Counted from the stretch's first letter, positions 45,656 through 55,227 are shown. The stretch: 64,000 nt of DNA from Kosakonia sp. H02 (GCA_030704225.1 CP131915.1:3534001-3598000), one strand, 5' to 3'. Notes: generated by a model from the sequence alone, not told the origin. Program-made: numbers and translations.

Positions 45656-46450
45656 TTAGATAGCGACCGGCGCTTTAATTGCAGGATGGGGATCGTAGCC
45701 TTCGATTTCGAAGTCTTCGAAACGGTAATCAAACAGCGAGGCAGGTTTGCGTTTGATTATCAGTTTTGGCAACGCGCGGGGTTCACGGCTCAGTTGCAAA
45801 TGGGTCTGCTCAAGATGATTGCTGTAAAGGTGCGTGTCGCCACCCGTCCAGACAAAATCACCCGGCTCCAGATCGCACTGCTGCGCCATCATATGCACTA
45901 ACAACGCATAGCTGGCGATGTTGAACGGCAGACCGAGGAACACATCGCAGGAGCGCTGATAAAGCTGGCACGAGAGCTTGCCGTCTGCAACGTAGAACTG
46001 GAAAAACGCGTGGCACGGCGCCAGCGCCATTTTGTCCAGCTCGCCGACGTTCCAGGCCGAGACAATAATGCGACGGGAGTCCGGGTCATTTTTCAACTGG
46101 TTGATAACCGTTGAAATCTGGTCGATATGACGACCGTCAGGCGTAGGCCATGCGCGCCATTGTTTGCCATAAACCGGGCCGAGGGAGCCATTTTCATCAG
46201 CCCATTCGTCCCAGATGGTGACGTTGTTTTCGCGCAGGTAAGCAATATTGGTATCGCCCTGTAAAAACCACAGCAGCTCATGAATAATTGAACGCAAATG
46301 ACAACGCTTGGTGGTCACCAGCGGGAAGCCGTCCTGCAAATTAAAACGCATCTGGTGGCCAAAAATAGACAGCGTGCCAGTCCCGGTGCGGTCATTTTTC
46401 GGGGTGCCTTCGCTCAGCACCTTTTGCATCAATTCTAAATACTGTTTCAT
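45656..46450 (-). CDS. thyA: Thymidylate synthase
   Basis: Methylates dUMP to dTMP with methylene-tetrahydrofolate. It is 264 residues, the E. coli length. The catalytic Cys146 lies in MALAPCHAFF, and the active-site Arg is in the DRTGTGTLSIFG region. It follows lgt by six bases; the lgt-thyA operon is conserved in enterobacteria. Confidence 0.99.
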   Translation of the reverse strand: MKQYLELMQKVLSEGTPKNDRTGTGTLSIFGHQMRFNLQDGFPLVTTKRCHLRSIIHELLWFLQGDTNIAYLRENNVTIWDEWADENGSLGPVYGKQWRAWPTPDGRHIDQISTVINQLKNDPDSRRIIVSAWNVGELDKMALAPCHAFFQFYVADGKLSCQLYQRSCDVFLGLPFNIASYALLVHMMAQQCDLEPGDFVWTGGDTHLYSNHLEQTHLQLSREPRALPKLIIKRKPASLFDYRFEDFEIEGYDPHPAIKAPVAI

Positions 46451-46456
46451 GGTTCC

Positions 46457-47332
46457 TCAGGAAACGTGTTGCGGCGAACGATGGCGGTATGCCCAAATCA
46501 TCATGATTGCGCCTGCGACAATCATCGGGATAGAGAGGATCTGCCCCATGCTGATGTACTGCACCCACGCGCCGGTAAACTGCGCATCGGGCTGGCGGAA
46601 AAACTCAACAATGATACGGAACGCGCCGTAGCCAATCAGGAACAAGCCAGAGACGGAGCCGGTCGGTCGCGGTTTGCGGATAAACAGGTTAAGGATGATA
46701 AACAGGACTACGCCTTCCAGCGCCAGCTCATATAACTGAGACATATGACGCGGCAGCACGCCGTAAGTATCAAAAATAGATTGCCACTCCGGGTGTGCAG
46801 GCAACAGCGCGATATCTTCTGCGCGTGAGCCAGGGAACAGCATGGTATAGGGGAATGACGGATCGACACGTCCCCACAGCTCGCCGTTGATAAAGTTGCC
46901 CAGGCGTCCTGCGCCGAGACCAAACGGGATCAGGGGAGCAATAAAATCAGAGACCTGGAAAAAGCTGCGTTTGGTGCGTTTGGCGAAAATAATCATCACC
47001 ACGATCACACCGATCAAACCGCCGTGGAAGGACATGCCACCGTCCCATACGCGGAACAGATAGAGCGGATCATCAAGGAACAGCGGGAAATTGTAGAACA
47101 GCACGTAGCCGAGACGGCCACCAAGGAATACCCCGAGAAAGCCTGCGTAGAGAAGGTTTTCGACTTCGTTTTTCGTCCAGCCGCTGTTCGGACGATTAGC
47201 CCGGCGAGTTGCCAGCCACATGGCAAAAACGAAACCCACCAGATACATCAAACCGTACCAGTGGAGGGAAACGGGCCCAACGGAGAAAATCACCGGATCA
47301 AAATCCGGAAAATGCAGATAGCCACTGTTCAT
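46457..47332 (-). CDS. lgt: Prolipoprotein diacylglyceryl transferase
   Basis: Inner-membrane enzyme that attaches diacylglycerol to the lipobox Cys of lipoprotein precursors. It is 291 residues with seven membrane segments. The conserved HGGLIG holds the essential His, and the Lgt signature GRLGNFINGELWGR contains the essential Arg. Substrates encoded in this window include NlpD, MltA, YgdI and YgdR. Co-transcribed with thyA. Confidence 0.98.
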   Translation of the reverse strand: MNSGYLHFPDFDPVIFSVGPVSLHWYGLMYLVGFVFAMWLATRRANRPNSGWTKNEVENLLYAGFLGVFLGGRLGYVLFYNFPLFLDDPLYLFRVWDGGMSFHGGLIGVIVVMIIFAKRTKRSFFQVSDFIAPLIPFGLGAGRLGNFINGELWGRVDPSFPYTMLFPGSRAEDIALLPAHPEWQSIFDTYGVLPRHMSQLYELALEGVVLFIILNLFIRKPRPTGSVSGLFLIGYGAFRIIVEFFRQPDAQFTGAWVQYISMGQILSIPMIVAGAIMMIWAYRHRSPQHVS

Positions 47333-47502
47333 CTGTCACCACAACTTGTTGTTATTCCGCCGAAAGTGGGCAGCGGTACACGTATGCGACTGCACCAGGC
47401 GGCCGCTCCAAAGCTGCGAATCATAGCATAAGGCACAGGGAGCAGGTTGCAGCTATGTTGTAAAAGTTATGTATAAAGCAAGCGCGCTGCGGTGCATGTT
47501 GA

Positions 47503-47537
47503 TCGCCGGATGGCGGCTTCGCCTTACCCGGCCTACA
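47503..47537. repeat. Single REP element between ptsP and lgt
   Basis: Palindromic unit CGCCGGATGGCGGCTTCGCC followed by TTACCCGGCCTACA. It lies downstream of ptsP in the 225-bp gap before lgt; apart from this, the gap holds the lgt leader and nothing else that I can identify. Confidence 0.85.
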
Positions 47538-47557
47538 CATATGCGTGCAATATTCCT

Positions 47558-49804
47558 TTAAATGCCGCCACGGATCAAACCGCCCAGCCCGCGCCGCTCC
47601 ATAAAGGCAGCGACCTGATGGCGCACCTCGGTTGCCAGTTGCGCCTCCAGCGCACGTTGAGCCAGCGTCTGCGCTTCTTCGCAATCGATGCGACGCAGCA
47701 AATATTTAATACGCGCCACGGAGCGCCCGTTCATCGACAGATGACGGTAGCCAAGACCAATCAACACCGCAACGCACATGGGATCGCCCGCCATCTCACC
47801 GCACAGGCAAAGATCGATGCCTAACCGTTCAGTTTCGCTTGCGACCATTGCCAGCACGCGCAGCACCGCCGGGTGCAAACTGTCATACATGGACGCCACG
47901 CGGGTATTGTTACGATCCACCGCCAGAATGTACTGCGTCAGATCGTTGGTGCCGATAGAGATGAAATCGACCCGGTTTACCAGGTGCGACAGCATAAATA
48001 CCATCGACGGCACTTCCAGCATCACGCCGATACGCGGTCTCGGAATGGCATAACCGATCATCTCTTCCACTTCACGCCCAGCGCGTTCAATCAGCCTGCG
48101 CGCTTCGTCCACCTCATCAATGCTGGTGATCATCGGCAGCAAAATGCTGAGATTGCCGGTGGCCGCATTCGCACGCAGCATCGCGCGCACCTGGATAAGG
48201 AAAATCTCCGGTTGATCGAGCGTAATACGAATGCCACGCCAGCCAAGGCACGGGTTCTCTTCGCTAATCGGCATATATGGCAGTTGCTTGTCCGCGCCAA
48301 TATCCAGCGTACGCAACGTCACGGGTTTGTCGTTGAACATCTGCAACATGCCCTGATATTGCGCCACCTGCTCCTCTTCCGAAGGGAAGCCGCTTTGCAA
48401 CATAAAGGGGATTTCGGTGCGATAAAGCCCAATGCCGTCGATGCGCTTGCCGAGCTTCTCTTCATGCTCAGGGCTTAAACCGGCATTGAGCATCACTTTT
48501 ACGCGCTCACCGCTGCTTAGCCGGGCATCCAGATTGACGTCATCTTCGGCAAGACGGCTTAACTCATTTTCTTCAGTAATGAGACGCTGATATTCCTGCA
48601 ACAGAACCGGTTCAGGATCCACCAGCAGTTCACCGCGGTAACCATCCACCACCAGCTTACGGCGATGCAACACAGAAGGCTGAATATCCGCCCCCATAAC
48701 CGTCGGAATGCCCAGTGCGCGCACCATAATGGCGGCATGGGAGTTGGCTGCGCCATCGCGTACGACCACACCGGCCAGTCGATCGTGCGGCAATTCCGCA
48801 AGCGTAGTCGCCGACAGTTCATCGGCGACCAGCACAAAACGCTCAGGCCAGGTATTTGGTCCCTGAATATTGTCATCAAGATGGAACAACAGGCGCTGGC
48901 CGAGGGTACGCAGATCGCCGGCGCGCTCTTTCAGGTAACCATCGCTGAGCGCCGCAAACTGCGCGGCGAAGCTTTCAATTACGGTTTTCACCGCCCATTC
49001 AGCCACCACGCCACGGTCTACTTCCTCAAACAGTTCGCGGCGTAAACGGGCATCGGAAAGCAGGTGCGAATAGAGGTCAAAAATCGCCGCCGTCTCTTTT
49101 TGCGCCCCGGCGGAAAAGCGTTTGCTGTAGCGGCGAAACTCATTGGCCGCCTCTTCCAGCGCGGTGGTTAAGCGTTCCCGTTCATGGGTGGTATCGAGCG
49201 TGGATGCCGGATAAACCTGCTCCATTAATGGCAGCGTTTCATCCATCCAGCCTTCAGCGATCGCCACGCCTGGTGCCGCGGGCAGTGCGCGAATACGCGT
49301 CTGCCGATACTGACCAAACAGCGCATTTAACTGAGATTGCGAGAGGATCGCCGCCATCTGCGTGGCAAGCGTAACCAGGAAAGACTCTTCGCTTTCATCG
49401 TACTGGCGAAGTTCACGCTGCTGCACCACCAGCACGCCAAGCAGTTGACGACGCTGAATAATCGGTACGCCGAGAAAAGCGCGGAATCGTTCTTCTTTTA
49501 CAGAGGGAATGTATTTAAAGCTGGGGTGCTTTTGCGCATCGGCAAGGTTGATAGGTTCCGCCAGCCTGCCTACCAGACCGACGATGCCTTGATCGAACGC
49601 GAGCGCAACAGTGCGACCACGCGGTTTTTTCAAACCGCGCGTCGCCATAAGGTAGTAACAACGCCGGTCGTGGTCTGCGAGATATACCGAACACACTTCG
49701 GTTTCCATCGCCAGACAAACGTCGGTAACCAGTATTTCCAGCGCTTCGTTAAGACGTGGCGCGCTGGCGACTTTCTCAACTATTTCTCGCAGTCGGGTGA
49801 GCAT
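47558..49804 (-). CDS. ptsP: Phosphoenolpyruvate-protein phosphotransferase PtsP (EI-Ntr)
   Basis: First enzyme of the nitrogen PTS, passing phosphate from PEP to NPr (PtsO). It is 748 residues, the E. coli length. The N-terminal GAF domain (about residues 1-160) senses glutamine and 2-oxoglutarate; then comes the EI-like region with phosphorylated His356 in GAANSHAAIM, and the PEP-binding TIM barrel with CLCGEMAGDP. It follows rppH by 12 bases. Confidence 0.98.
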   Translation of the reverse strand: MLTRLREIVEKVASAPRLNEALEILVTDVCLAMETEVCSVYLADHDRRCYYLMATRGLKKPRGRTVALAFDQGIVGLVGRLAEPINLADAQKHPSFKYIPSVKEERFRAFLGVPIIQRRQLLGVLVVQQRELRQYDESEESFLVTLATQMAAILSQSQLNALFGQYRQTRIRALPAAPGVAIAEGWMDETLPLMEQVYPASTLDTTHERERLTTALEEAANEFRRYSKRFSAGAQKETAAIFDLYSHLLSDARLRRELFEEVDRGVVAEWAVKTVIESFAAQFAALSDGYLKERAGDLRTLGQRLLFHLDDNIQGPNTWPERFVLVADELSATTLAELPHDRLAGVVVRDGAANSHAAIMVRALGIPTVMGADIQPSVLHRRKLVVDGYRGELLVDPEPVLLQEYQRLITEENELSRLAEDDVNLDARLSSGERVKVMLNAGLSPEHEEKLGKRIDGIGLYRTEIPFMLQSGFPSEEEQVAQYQGMLQMFNDKPVTLRTLDIGADKQLPYMPISEENPCLGWRGIRITLDQPEIFLIQVRAMLRANAATGNLSILLPMITSIDEVDEARRLIERAGREVEEMIGYAIPRPRIGVMLEVPSMVFMLSHLVNRVDFISIGTNDLTQYILAVDRNNTRVASMYDSLHPAVLRVLAMVASETERLGIDLCLCGEMAGDPMCVAVLIGLGYRHLSMNGRSVARIKYLLRRIDCEEAQTLAQRALEAQLATEVRHQVAAFMERRGLGGLIRGGI

Positions 49805-49816
49805 AATATGGGTGGC

Positions 49817-50347
49817 TTAACCTCGTTTACGTCGCCAGGCAGGCGCATTTTGTGGCTTAGGAGGTGCCTCCTGAAGCGACAAAACCGCAGCTGCAAATTC
49901 TTTCATCACCCGCCGGTAGACATCGCGTTTAAACGACACGACCTGGCGAACAGGATACCAGTAGCTCACCCAGCGCCAGCCATCAAACTCGGGTGTACTG
50001 CTGGTTTGCATGTTGATATCGCTGTCATTACTTACCAACTGCAAGAGAAACCATTTTTGTTTCTGGCCGATGCAAACCGGCTTTGTGTCCCAACGCACCA
50101 AACGTTTCGGTAACTTGTAACGCAACCAGTTACGGGTAGAAGCAAGGATACGAACATCTTTACGACTTAAGCCCACTTCCTCGAACAGTTCCCGGTACAT
50201 TGCCTGCTCGGGAGACTCCCCTGGGTTAATTCCCCCCTGGGGGAATTGCCACGAGTGTTGTCCAAAGCGTTTGGCCCACATGACCTGACCCTGCCGATTA
50301 CAGATTACGATTCCCACATTTGGGCGGTAGCCATCGTCATCAATCAC
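49817..50347 (-). CDS. rppH: RNA pyrophosphohydrolase RppH
   Basis: Nudix enzyme that converts 5'-triphosphate (or diphosphate) mRNA ends to monophosphate and triggers RNase E decay. It is 176 residues, as in E. coli. The Nudix box runs from Gly38 to Leu60 (GGINPGESPEQAMYRELFEE), with the catalytic Glu53, Glu56 and Glu57 present. Upstream is a 680-bp gap to mutH. Confidence 0.98.
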   Translation of the reverse strand: MIDDDGYRPNVGIVICNRQGQVMWAKRFGQHSWQFPQGGINPGESPEQAMYRELFEEVGLSRKDVRILASTRNWLRYKLPKRLVRWDTKPVCIGQKQKWFLLQLVSNDSDINMQTSSTPEFDGWRWVSYWYPVRQVVSFKRDVYRRVMKEFAAAVLSLQEAPPKPQNAPAWRRKRG

Positions 50348-50500
50348 CGGACTACCTCAAAATAAACCTGAATGAAGCGATTGTTTCACACTCCCGGAAA
50401 ACGGTAAACCACTCTCTGACAGGGATGAGAACGGATAACAATTGAATAACTCACAGTTATTGTCAGAGTTATAAACAGCACTTGTCCTTGCCGCCGGGTT

Positions 50501-50839
50501 TTATTCACCTTTTCTGTGGATAGAGTTGTGAAGAAGTATGGAATTACCCAGGGAAAACCCAGAGAAGTCTGAATCACACATTCTTAAGGTCAAAAAATTA
50601 AAACAATTAATTCATTAAGTTAATACCATATCCACTCTTTTCCCAGCACATAAGGTGACGATCATCACGCTATGGATCCTGGCAGTGATGAAAGATCGAA
50701 CAGAGTCGGTTTTATCCACAGATTATGCCAATAAGTTAGGCATATTTTGTGCAGAAATTCGATTTTCGTCGCACGTCAAGGCTGTAAATGGAAACAGTAG
50801 TGCGGCTTTTTACTAGTTATCCCACTTTTCTGTGGATAA
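50501..50839. promoter_or_regulatory. Cluster of DnaA boxes upstream of mutH
   Basis: Two perfect 9-mers: TTATCCACA at 50712-50720 (+) and TGTGGATAA at 50831-50839 (the same box on the minus strand). Two 8-of-9 matches lie nearby: TTATTCACC at 50501-50509 and TGTGGATAG at 50515-50523. The E. coli mutH upstream region is a known strong DnaA-binding locus. The surrounding gap (50348-51027) holds no convincing gene; its first 150 bp are AT-rich and probably contain the rppH promoter. Confidence 0.75.
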
Positions 50840-50842
50840 CAG
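50711..50842 (-). pseudogene. ygdT: Degenerate counterpart of E. coli ygdT
   Basis: The minus-strand frame from 50842 reads LLSTEKWDN, two stops (TAG TAA), KAALLFPFTALTCDEN, divergent residues, a further TAA and then SVDK. From memory, E. coli YgdT (48 residues) contains LSTESWDN, PLLFPFTALTCDE and SVDK at the same places. The start codon is CTG and three in-frame stops are present, so no YgdT-like protein can be made. The preserved DNA contains both perfect DnaA boxes. Confidence 0.6.
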
Positions 50843-51027
50843 GGTGTAAGATCCTGTTCATTGTCAGTGACCAGATTTGGAAAAACTGCCGCCCTGTTGC
50901 GCAACTCTTTCATGCAGTAAATAAATGTCCTTACAAATCATTGAATTGCTCAACGTTATTTGAAACAGGTAAACTGCCCGAATGCGGTGGAAAACTGCTG
51001 TTTACTTTTTAACCAGAAGGTCCTGGC

Positions 51028-51723
51028 ATGTTGGCACTCTCTCCCCTCACCTCACCACCGGAATCTGAAGCACACTTATTAACCCAGGCCCAGCGTCTTG
51101 CTGGCTACACTCTGGGCGAGCTGGCAGCGCTCGCGGGCATGCCTGTGCCACGTGATTTGAAGCGGGATAAAGGCTGGACAGGCGTATTACTTGAGCTGTG
51201 GCTGGGAGCCAGTGCGGGCAGCAAGCCCGAGCAGGATTTTGCCGCACTGGGCGTTGAGCTGAAAACCATTCCGGTGGATAACCAGGGGCGCCCTTTGGAA
51301 ACGACGTTCGTCTGCGTTGCGCCGCTGACGGGTAACAGCGGCGTCGTATGGGAAACCAGCCATGTGCGGCACAAACTGAAGCGTGTCTTATGGGTTCCTA
51401 TTGAAGGTTCACGCGACATCCCGGTGGCGGAAAGGCGGGTCGGATCGCCGCTACTCTGGAGCCCAAACGAAGAGGAGGAACGGCAGTTGCGCCTCGACTG
51501 GGAAGAGCTGATGGACTTGATTGTGTTAGGCCAGGTAACGCGTATTACCGCGCGTCACGGGGAAGTGCTGCAACTGCGACCAAAGGCTGCCAACAGTAAA
51601 GCCCTGACTGAAGCCATTGGTGAACACGGCGAGCCCATCCTGACGCTACCGCGCGGTTTTTACCTGAAAAAGAACTTCACCGGCGCGCTACTGGCCCGCC
51701 ATTTTTTATTGTCGCCTTATTAA
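51028..51723 (+). CDS. mutH: DNA mismatch repair endonuclease MutH
   Basis: Nicks the unmethylated strand at hemimethylated GATC when activated by MutS and MutL. It is 231 residues (E. coli 229). The catalytic Asp70, Glu77 and Lys79 are in QDFAALGVELKT; the C-terminal FYLKKNFT region contacts MutL/DNA. The N-terminal ten residues differ from E. coli. The partner MutS is encoded at 6247-8808. Confidence 0.98.
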   Translation: MLALSPLTSPPESEAHLLTQAQRLAGYTLGELAALAGMPVPRDLKRDKGWTGVLLELWLGASAGSKPEQDFAALGVELKTIPVDNQGRPLETTFVCVAPLTGNSGVVWETSHVRHKLKRVLWVPIEGSRDIPVAERRVGSPLLWSPNEEEERQLRLDWEELMDLIVLGQVTRITARHGEVLQLRPKAANSKALTEAIGEHGEPILTLPRGFYLKKNFTGALLARHFLLSPY

Positions 51724-51744
51724 ACTTTTGCCAGATGTTTATCG

Positions 51745-51771
51745 GCGCTTATAATTAGCGCTTCTTTTTTT
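51745..51771 (+). terminator. Probable terminator of mutH
   Basis: GCGCT at 51745-51749 pairs with AGCGC at 51757-51761, followed by TTC and a run of T to 51771. The stem is short, so read-through to ygdQ is likely. Confidence 0.6.
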
Positions 51772-51786
51772 GGCAGGACTTTATCG

Positions 51787-52500
51787 ATGTTATTTGCATG
51801 GATCACCGATCCCAACGCCTGGCTCGCGCTCGGTACACTGACGCTACTGGAGATCGTTCTTGGGATCGACAACATTATTTTTCTCTCTCTGGTTGTCGCA
51901 AAACTCCCCACCGCTCAACGCAATCACGCCCGCAGGCTTGGGCTGGCGGCAGCAATGATCATGCGGTTATTGTTGCTGGCCTCTATTGCCTGGGTCACAA
52001 GGCTGACACACCCGCTATTTAGCGTGTTTGACCACAATGTCTCTGCTCGCGACCTGATTCTTTTCTTAGGCGGCCTGTTCCTGATCTGGAAGGCAAGCAA
52101 AGAGATCCACGAATCGATCGAAGGCGAAGAAGAAGGGCTGAAAACCAACGTTCACTCCTTCTTTGGCGCGATTGTGCAGATTATGCTGCTGGATATTATT
52201 TTCAGCCTGGACTCAGTGATAACCGCCGTCGGTCTCTCCGATCATCTGTTTATCATGATGGCCGCGGTGATTATTTCCGTGGGAGTGATGATGTTCGCCG
52301 CCCGTCCGATTGGTGATTTTGTCGATCGTCACCCCTCGGTCAAAATGCTGGCGCTGTCATTTTTGATCCTTGTCGGCTTTACGCTGATCCTGGAAAGCGT
52401 CTCCATTCATGTGCCGAAAGGCTATATCTATTTCGCCATGTTCTTCTCGATAGCCGTCGAATCCCTGAACCTGCTGCGCAACAAAAAGAACCCGCTGTAA
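51787..52500 (+). CDS. ygdQ: YgdQ, TerC-family membrane protein
   Basis: A 237-residue inner-membrane protein with about seven segments. TerC-family motifs are present: LLEIVLGIDNIIFLSLVV near residue 20 and LLDIIFSLDSVITAVGL near residue 135, each with a membrane-embedded Asp pair thought to bind metal. Relatives (Alx, TerC) export manganese, or work alongside secretion to metallate exported proteins; the role of YgdQ is not established. It lies 63 bp after mutH. Confidence 0.95.
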   Translation: MLFAWITDPNAWLALGTLTLLEIVLGIDNIIFLSLVVAKLPTAQRNHARRLGLAAAMIMRLLLLASIAWVTRLTHPLFSVFDHNVSARDLILFLGGLFLIWKASKEIHESIEGEEEGLKTNVHSFFGAIVQIMLLDIIFSLDSVITAVGLSDHLFIMMAAVIISVGVMMFAARPIGDFVDRHPSVKMLALSFLILVGFTLILESVSIHVPKGYIYFAMFFSIAVESLNLLRNKKNPL

Positions 52501-52505
52501 ACAGG

Positions 52506-52540
52506 ACGCTTCCTCGAAAGGGGGAGCGTTTCTTCTCTTT
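52506..52540 (+). terminator. Terminator of ygdQ
   Basis: ACGCTTCC at 52506-52513 pairs with GGGAGCGT at 52522-52529 (one G-U pair), followed by a pyrimidine-rich TTTCTTCTCTTTT tail. Confidence 0.7.
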
Positions 52541-52644
52541 TCTGCGCCTTCGCCGTCGATTTTCAGATAATCCCACTTTTTCATCACGCAACAGCGCGTT
52601 ATTACTACACTTCTGTGAGGATAAGCCACAAGAGGACAATATCG

Positions 52645-52863
52645 ATGAAGAAATGGGCAGTGATTATTTCCGCAGTGGGGCTCGTATGCGCAGCCACCGG
52701 ATGCAGCAGTGATTATGTGATGGCAACAAAAGACGGCAGAATGATCCTGACGGACGGAAAACCAGAAATTGACGATGATACCGGGCTGGTGAGCTATCAC
52801 GATCAGCAAGGTAATAAGATGCAGATTAACCGCGATGACGTCTCCCAGATTATTGAGCGCTAA
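52645..52863 (+). CDS. ygdR: YgdR, DUF903 lipoprotein
   Basis: A 72-residue lipoprotein with the lipobox ATGC (Cys20). The mature DUF903 domain contains ATKDGRMILTDGKP and GLVSYHDQQGNKMQINRDDV, clearly paralogous to YgdI at 24292-24519. The ATG at 52645 starts the signal peptide; upstream codons to 52615 are not needed. Function unknown. Confidence 0.94.
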   Translation: MKKWAVIISAVGLVCAATGCSSDYVMATKDGRMILTDGKPEIDDDTGLVSYHDQQGNKMQINRDDVSQIIER

Positions 52864-52872
52864 GAAATCTCT

Positions 52873-52912
52873 TTAAAGGTCAGTCACCTGCTGGCCTTTA
52901 ATCCATTTTTTC
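52873..52912 (+). terminator. Terminator of ygdR
   Basis: TTAAAGG at 52873-52879 plus CAG pairs with CTG and CCTTTAA at 52895-52901, followed by a six-T run at about 52906-52911. Confidence 0.82.
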
Positions 52913-52989
52913 CTTTCCCTTTTGCTTCCCCTCTGCCATGTTTATATTCCTTTGTCACAACTGACATTGCATGTTTAAGGAAGCCGGCT

Positions 52990-54030
52990 ATGCAGTATCA
53001 CCGTATCCCCCACAGTTCGCTTGAAATAAGCACCCTGGGGCTGGGCACAATGACGTTTGGTGAACAAAACAGCGAAGCCGACGCCCATGCACAGCTCGAT
53101 TACGCCGTCAGCCAGGGGATCAACCTGATTGATGTCGCCGAAATGTACCCTGTTCCACCCCGCCCGGAAACGCAGGGGCTGACTGAAACCTACGTCGGCA
53201 ACTGGCTGGCGAAACGCGGCAACCGTGAAAAACTGGTTATCGCCTCTAAAGTCAGCGGCCCGAGTCGCAACAACGACAGCGGCATTCGTCCGAACCAGGC
53301 GCTGGATCGCAAAAATATTCGTGCAGCGCTCGATGAAAGCTTAAAGCGCTTGCAAACAGATTATCTCGACCTCTACCAGGTTCACTGGCCGCAGCGCCCC
53401 ACCAACTGCTTCGGCAAGCTGGGTTACAGCTGGGTTGAGAGCGCACCGGTCGTGACGCTGCTGGAGACGCTGGAAGCCCTGACCGAGTGTCAACGCGCGG
53501 GGAAAATTCGTTATATCGGCGTCTCAAACGAAACGGCATTTGGCGTGATGCGCTATCTGCATCTGGCAGAGAAACATGAATTGCCGCGCATTGTGACCAT
53601 TCAGAACCCCTACAGCTTGCTGAACCGCAGCTTCGAAGTGGGTCTGGCGGAAGTGAGCCAATATGAAGGTGTCGAACTGCTGGCCTATTCGTGCCTGGCG
53701 TTTGGCACCCTGACCGGCAAGTACCTTAACGGTGCGAAACCGGCAGGCGCGCGCAATACGTTGTTTAGCCGTTTTACGCGTTACAGCGGCGAGCAGGCGC
53801 AAAAAGCGGTAGCCGCGTATGTCGATATCGCGAAGCGACATAACCTGGATCCGGCGCAAATGGCGCTGGCCTTTGTGCGCCGCCAGCCTTTCGTCGCCAG
53901 CACCCTGCTGGGCGCGACGACGATGGAACAGCTAAAAACCAATATTGAGAGCTTCCACCTGGAGCTGAGCGACGACGTTCTGGCAGAGATCGAAGCGGTG
54001 CATCAGGTTTATACCTACCCGGCACCGTAA
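52990..54030 (+). CDS. tas: Tas, NADP(H)-dependent aldo-keto reductase
   Basis: Aldo-keto reductase of 346 residues; E. coli Tas is known as a suppressor of tyrosine auxotrophy under starvation, and its natural substrate is unsettled. The family start YHRIPHSSLEISTLGLGTMT is followed by catalytic residues in NLIDVAEMYP (Asp, Tyr) and by KLVIASKVSG (Lys) and QVHWPQRP (His). It is convergent with lplT, with only three bases between the two stops. Confidence 0.96.
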   Translation: MQYHRIPHSSLEISTLGLGTMTFGEQNSEADAHAQLDYAVSQGINLIDVAEMYPVPPRPETQGLTETYVGNWLAKRGNREKLVIASKVSGPSRNNDSGIRPNQALDRKNIRAALDESLKRLQTDYLDLYQVHWPQRPTNCFGKLGYSWVESAPVVTLLETLEALTECQRAGKIRYIGVSNETAFGVMRYLHLAEKHELPRIVTIQNPYSLLNRSFEVGLAEVSQYEGVELLAYSCLAFGTLTGKYLNGAKPAGARNTLFSRFTRYSGEQAQKAVAAYVDIAKRHNLDPAQMALAFVRRQPFVASTLLGATTMEQLKTNIESFHLELSDDVLAEIEAVHQVYTYPAP

Positions 54031-54033
54031 TTA

Positions 54034-55227
54034 TTAGCGGCGGCGCTGCCACACCCACAGCGCCGCAATCGCCACCGCAAACAGCACACCGAAACCAACC
54101 CCCGTTCCCACCACCGGCACGCCAACTTTCACCGCCAGGGAATAAAGCCCCAGCATCAGCAGCATCGCGGCATTTTCACCGAGATTTTGCACCGCAATCG
54201 CGTTACCCGCGCCGACAGACTCTTTACCGATCGCCTGTAATAACGCATTCAGTGGCACCACGAAAAAACCGCCCAGCACGCCAATTAGCATCAAAACCGC
54301 GTAGGCGGGCAGTAATGCATGTTGTAACGAGAACAGCACCACCGCGACGCCAATCAGGATCCCGGCAGGCATACAGCGGGTCACTTTTTCCAGCGTCACC
54401 AGTTTTGCCGCCAGCCCGGCACCGATCACAATGCCGACGGCCACCATCGCGTTGAGATATGTCGGCGTGGCGTTATCGCTAATGCCCAGCGCCACCGGCA
54501 CCCACAGCACCAGCAGAAAGCGCAACGTGACGCCCGCGCCCCAGAACAGGCTGGTGCCGACCAGCGAAAAACGGGTGTCGCTGTTATGCCACAGGCTTTT
54601 ACAAGCGTGAAAGAAGCTGGATGTCATTGGCGCAAAGCGCCAGGAACGCCCCGGTCGCGCCGCAGGCAGTTTGGGGATCATCAGATTGGCAACCACGGCG
54701 CCCGCATAAACCAGCGCGCAAACCCCTACCGCCGCCAGCACATGCCAGTCGGCCAGCACGCCGCCGGCAACAGAGCCGAGCAGGATAGCGGCAATCGTCG
54801 AGGACTCCATCAGCCCGTTGGCTTTCACCAGCTTATCGCCAGTGGTGATTTCGCCGAGGATGCCGTATTTAGCCGGTGAGTAGGCCGCTGCGCCTATTCC
54901 CACCAGTAAATAGCCAACAAAGGGGTTAATACCTGCGCAAATACTCGCCGCGCCGAGCAGTTTCAGGCCGTTGGCGACCATCATCACGCGCCCTTTGGCA
55001 AAACTGTCGGCCACCTGACCAACAAAGGGAGCAAAAAGGATGTAAGCGCCCACAAACACCATCTGCAAAATCGGCTGGCTCCAGTCGGGATAGAACTCCG
55101 CTTTCAGCAGCGCCAGGGTGGCAAACAGCAGCGCGTTATCGCCAAAGGCCGAAAGGAACTGGGCGGCGATCACCGCCATCATTCCGCGCGACCACAGCGA
55201 GGAGTTAGTGCTTACTGACTCATGCAT
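54034..55227 (-). CDS. lplT: Lysophospholipid transporter LplT
   Basis: MFS-like inner-membrane flippase of 397 residues that brings lysophospholipids to the cytoplasmic face for Aas. About 12 membrane segments. The conserved FLSAFGDNALLFATLALLK is near residue 25, and GVLADWHVL is in mid-protein. The start at 55227 (MHESVSTNSSLWS) matches the family and overlaps aas by eight bases; the frame runs open to 55248. Confidence 0.97.
   Translation of the reverse strand: MHESVSTNSSLWSRGMMAVIAAQFLSAFGDNALLFATLALLKAEFYPDWSQPILQMVFVGAYILFAPFVGQVADSFAKGRVMMVANGLKLLGAASICAGINPFVGYLLVGIGAAAYSPAKYGILGEITTGDKLVKANGLMESSTIAAILLGSVAGGVLADWHVLAAVGVCALVYAGAVVANLMIPKLPAARPGRSWRFAPMTSSFFHACKSLWHNSDTRFSLVGTSLFWGAGVTLRFLLVLWVPVALGISDNATPTYLNAMVAVGIVIGAGLAAKLVTLEKVTRCMPAGILIGVAVVLFSLQHALLPAYAVLMLIGVLGGFFVVPLNALLQAIGKESVGAGNAIAVQNLGENAAMLLMLGLYSLAVKVGVPVVGTGVGFGVLFAVAIAALWVWQRRR

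Noticed and set aside
50788..51012. A 74-codon plus-strand open frame upstream of mutH
   Set aside because: It overlaps a DnaA box and the mutH leader, has an uneven composition and no good ribosome site; I see no support for a protein.
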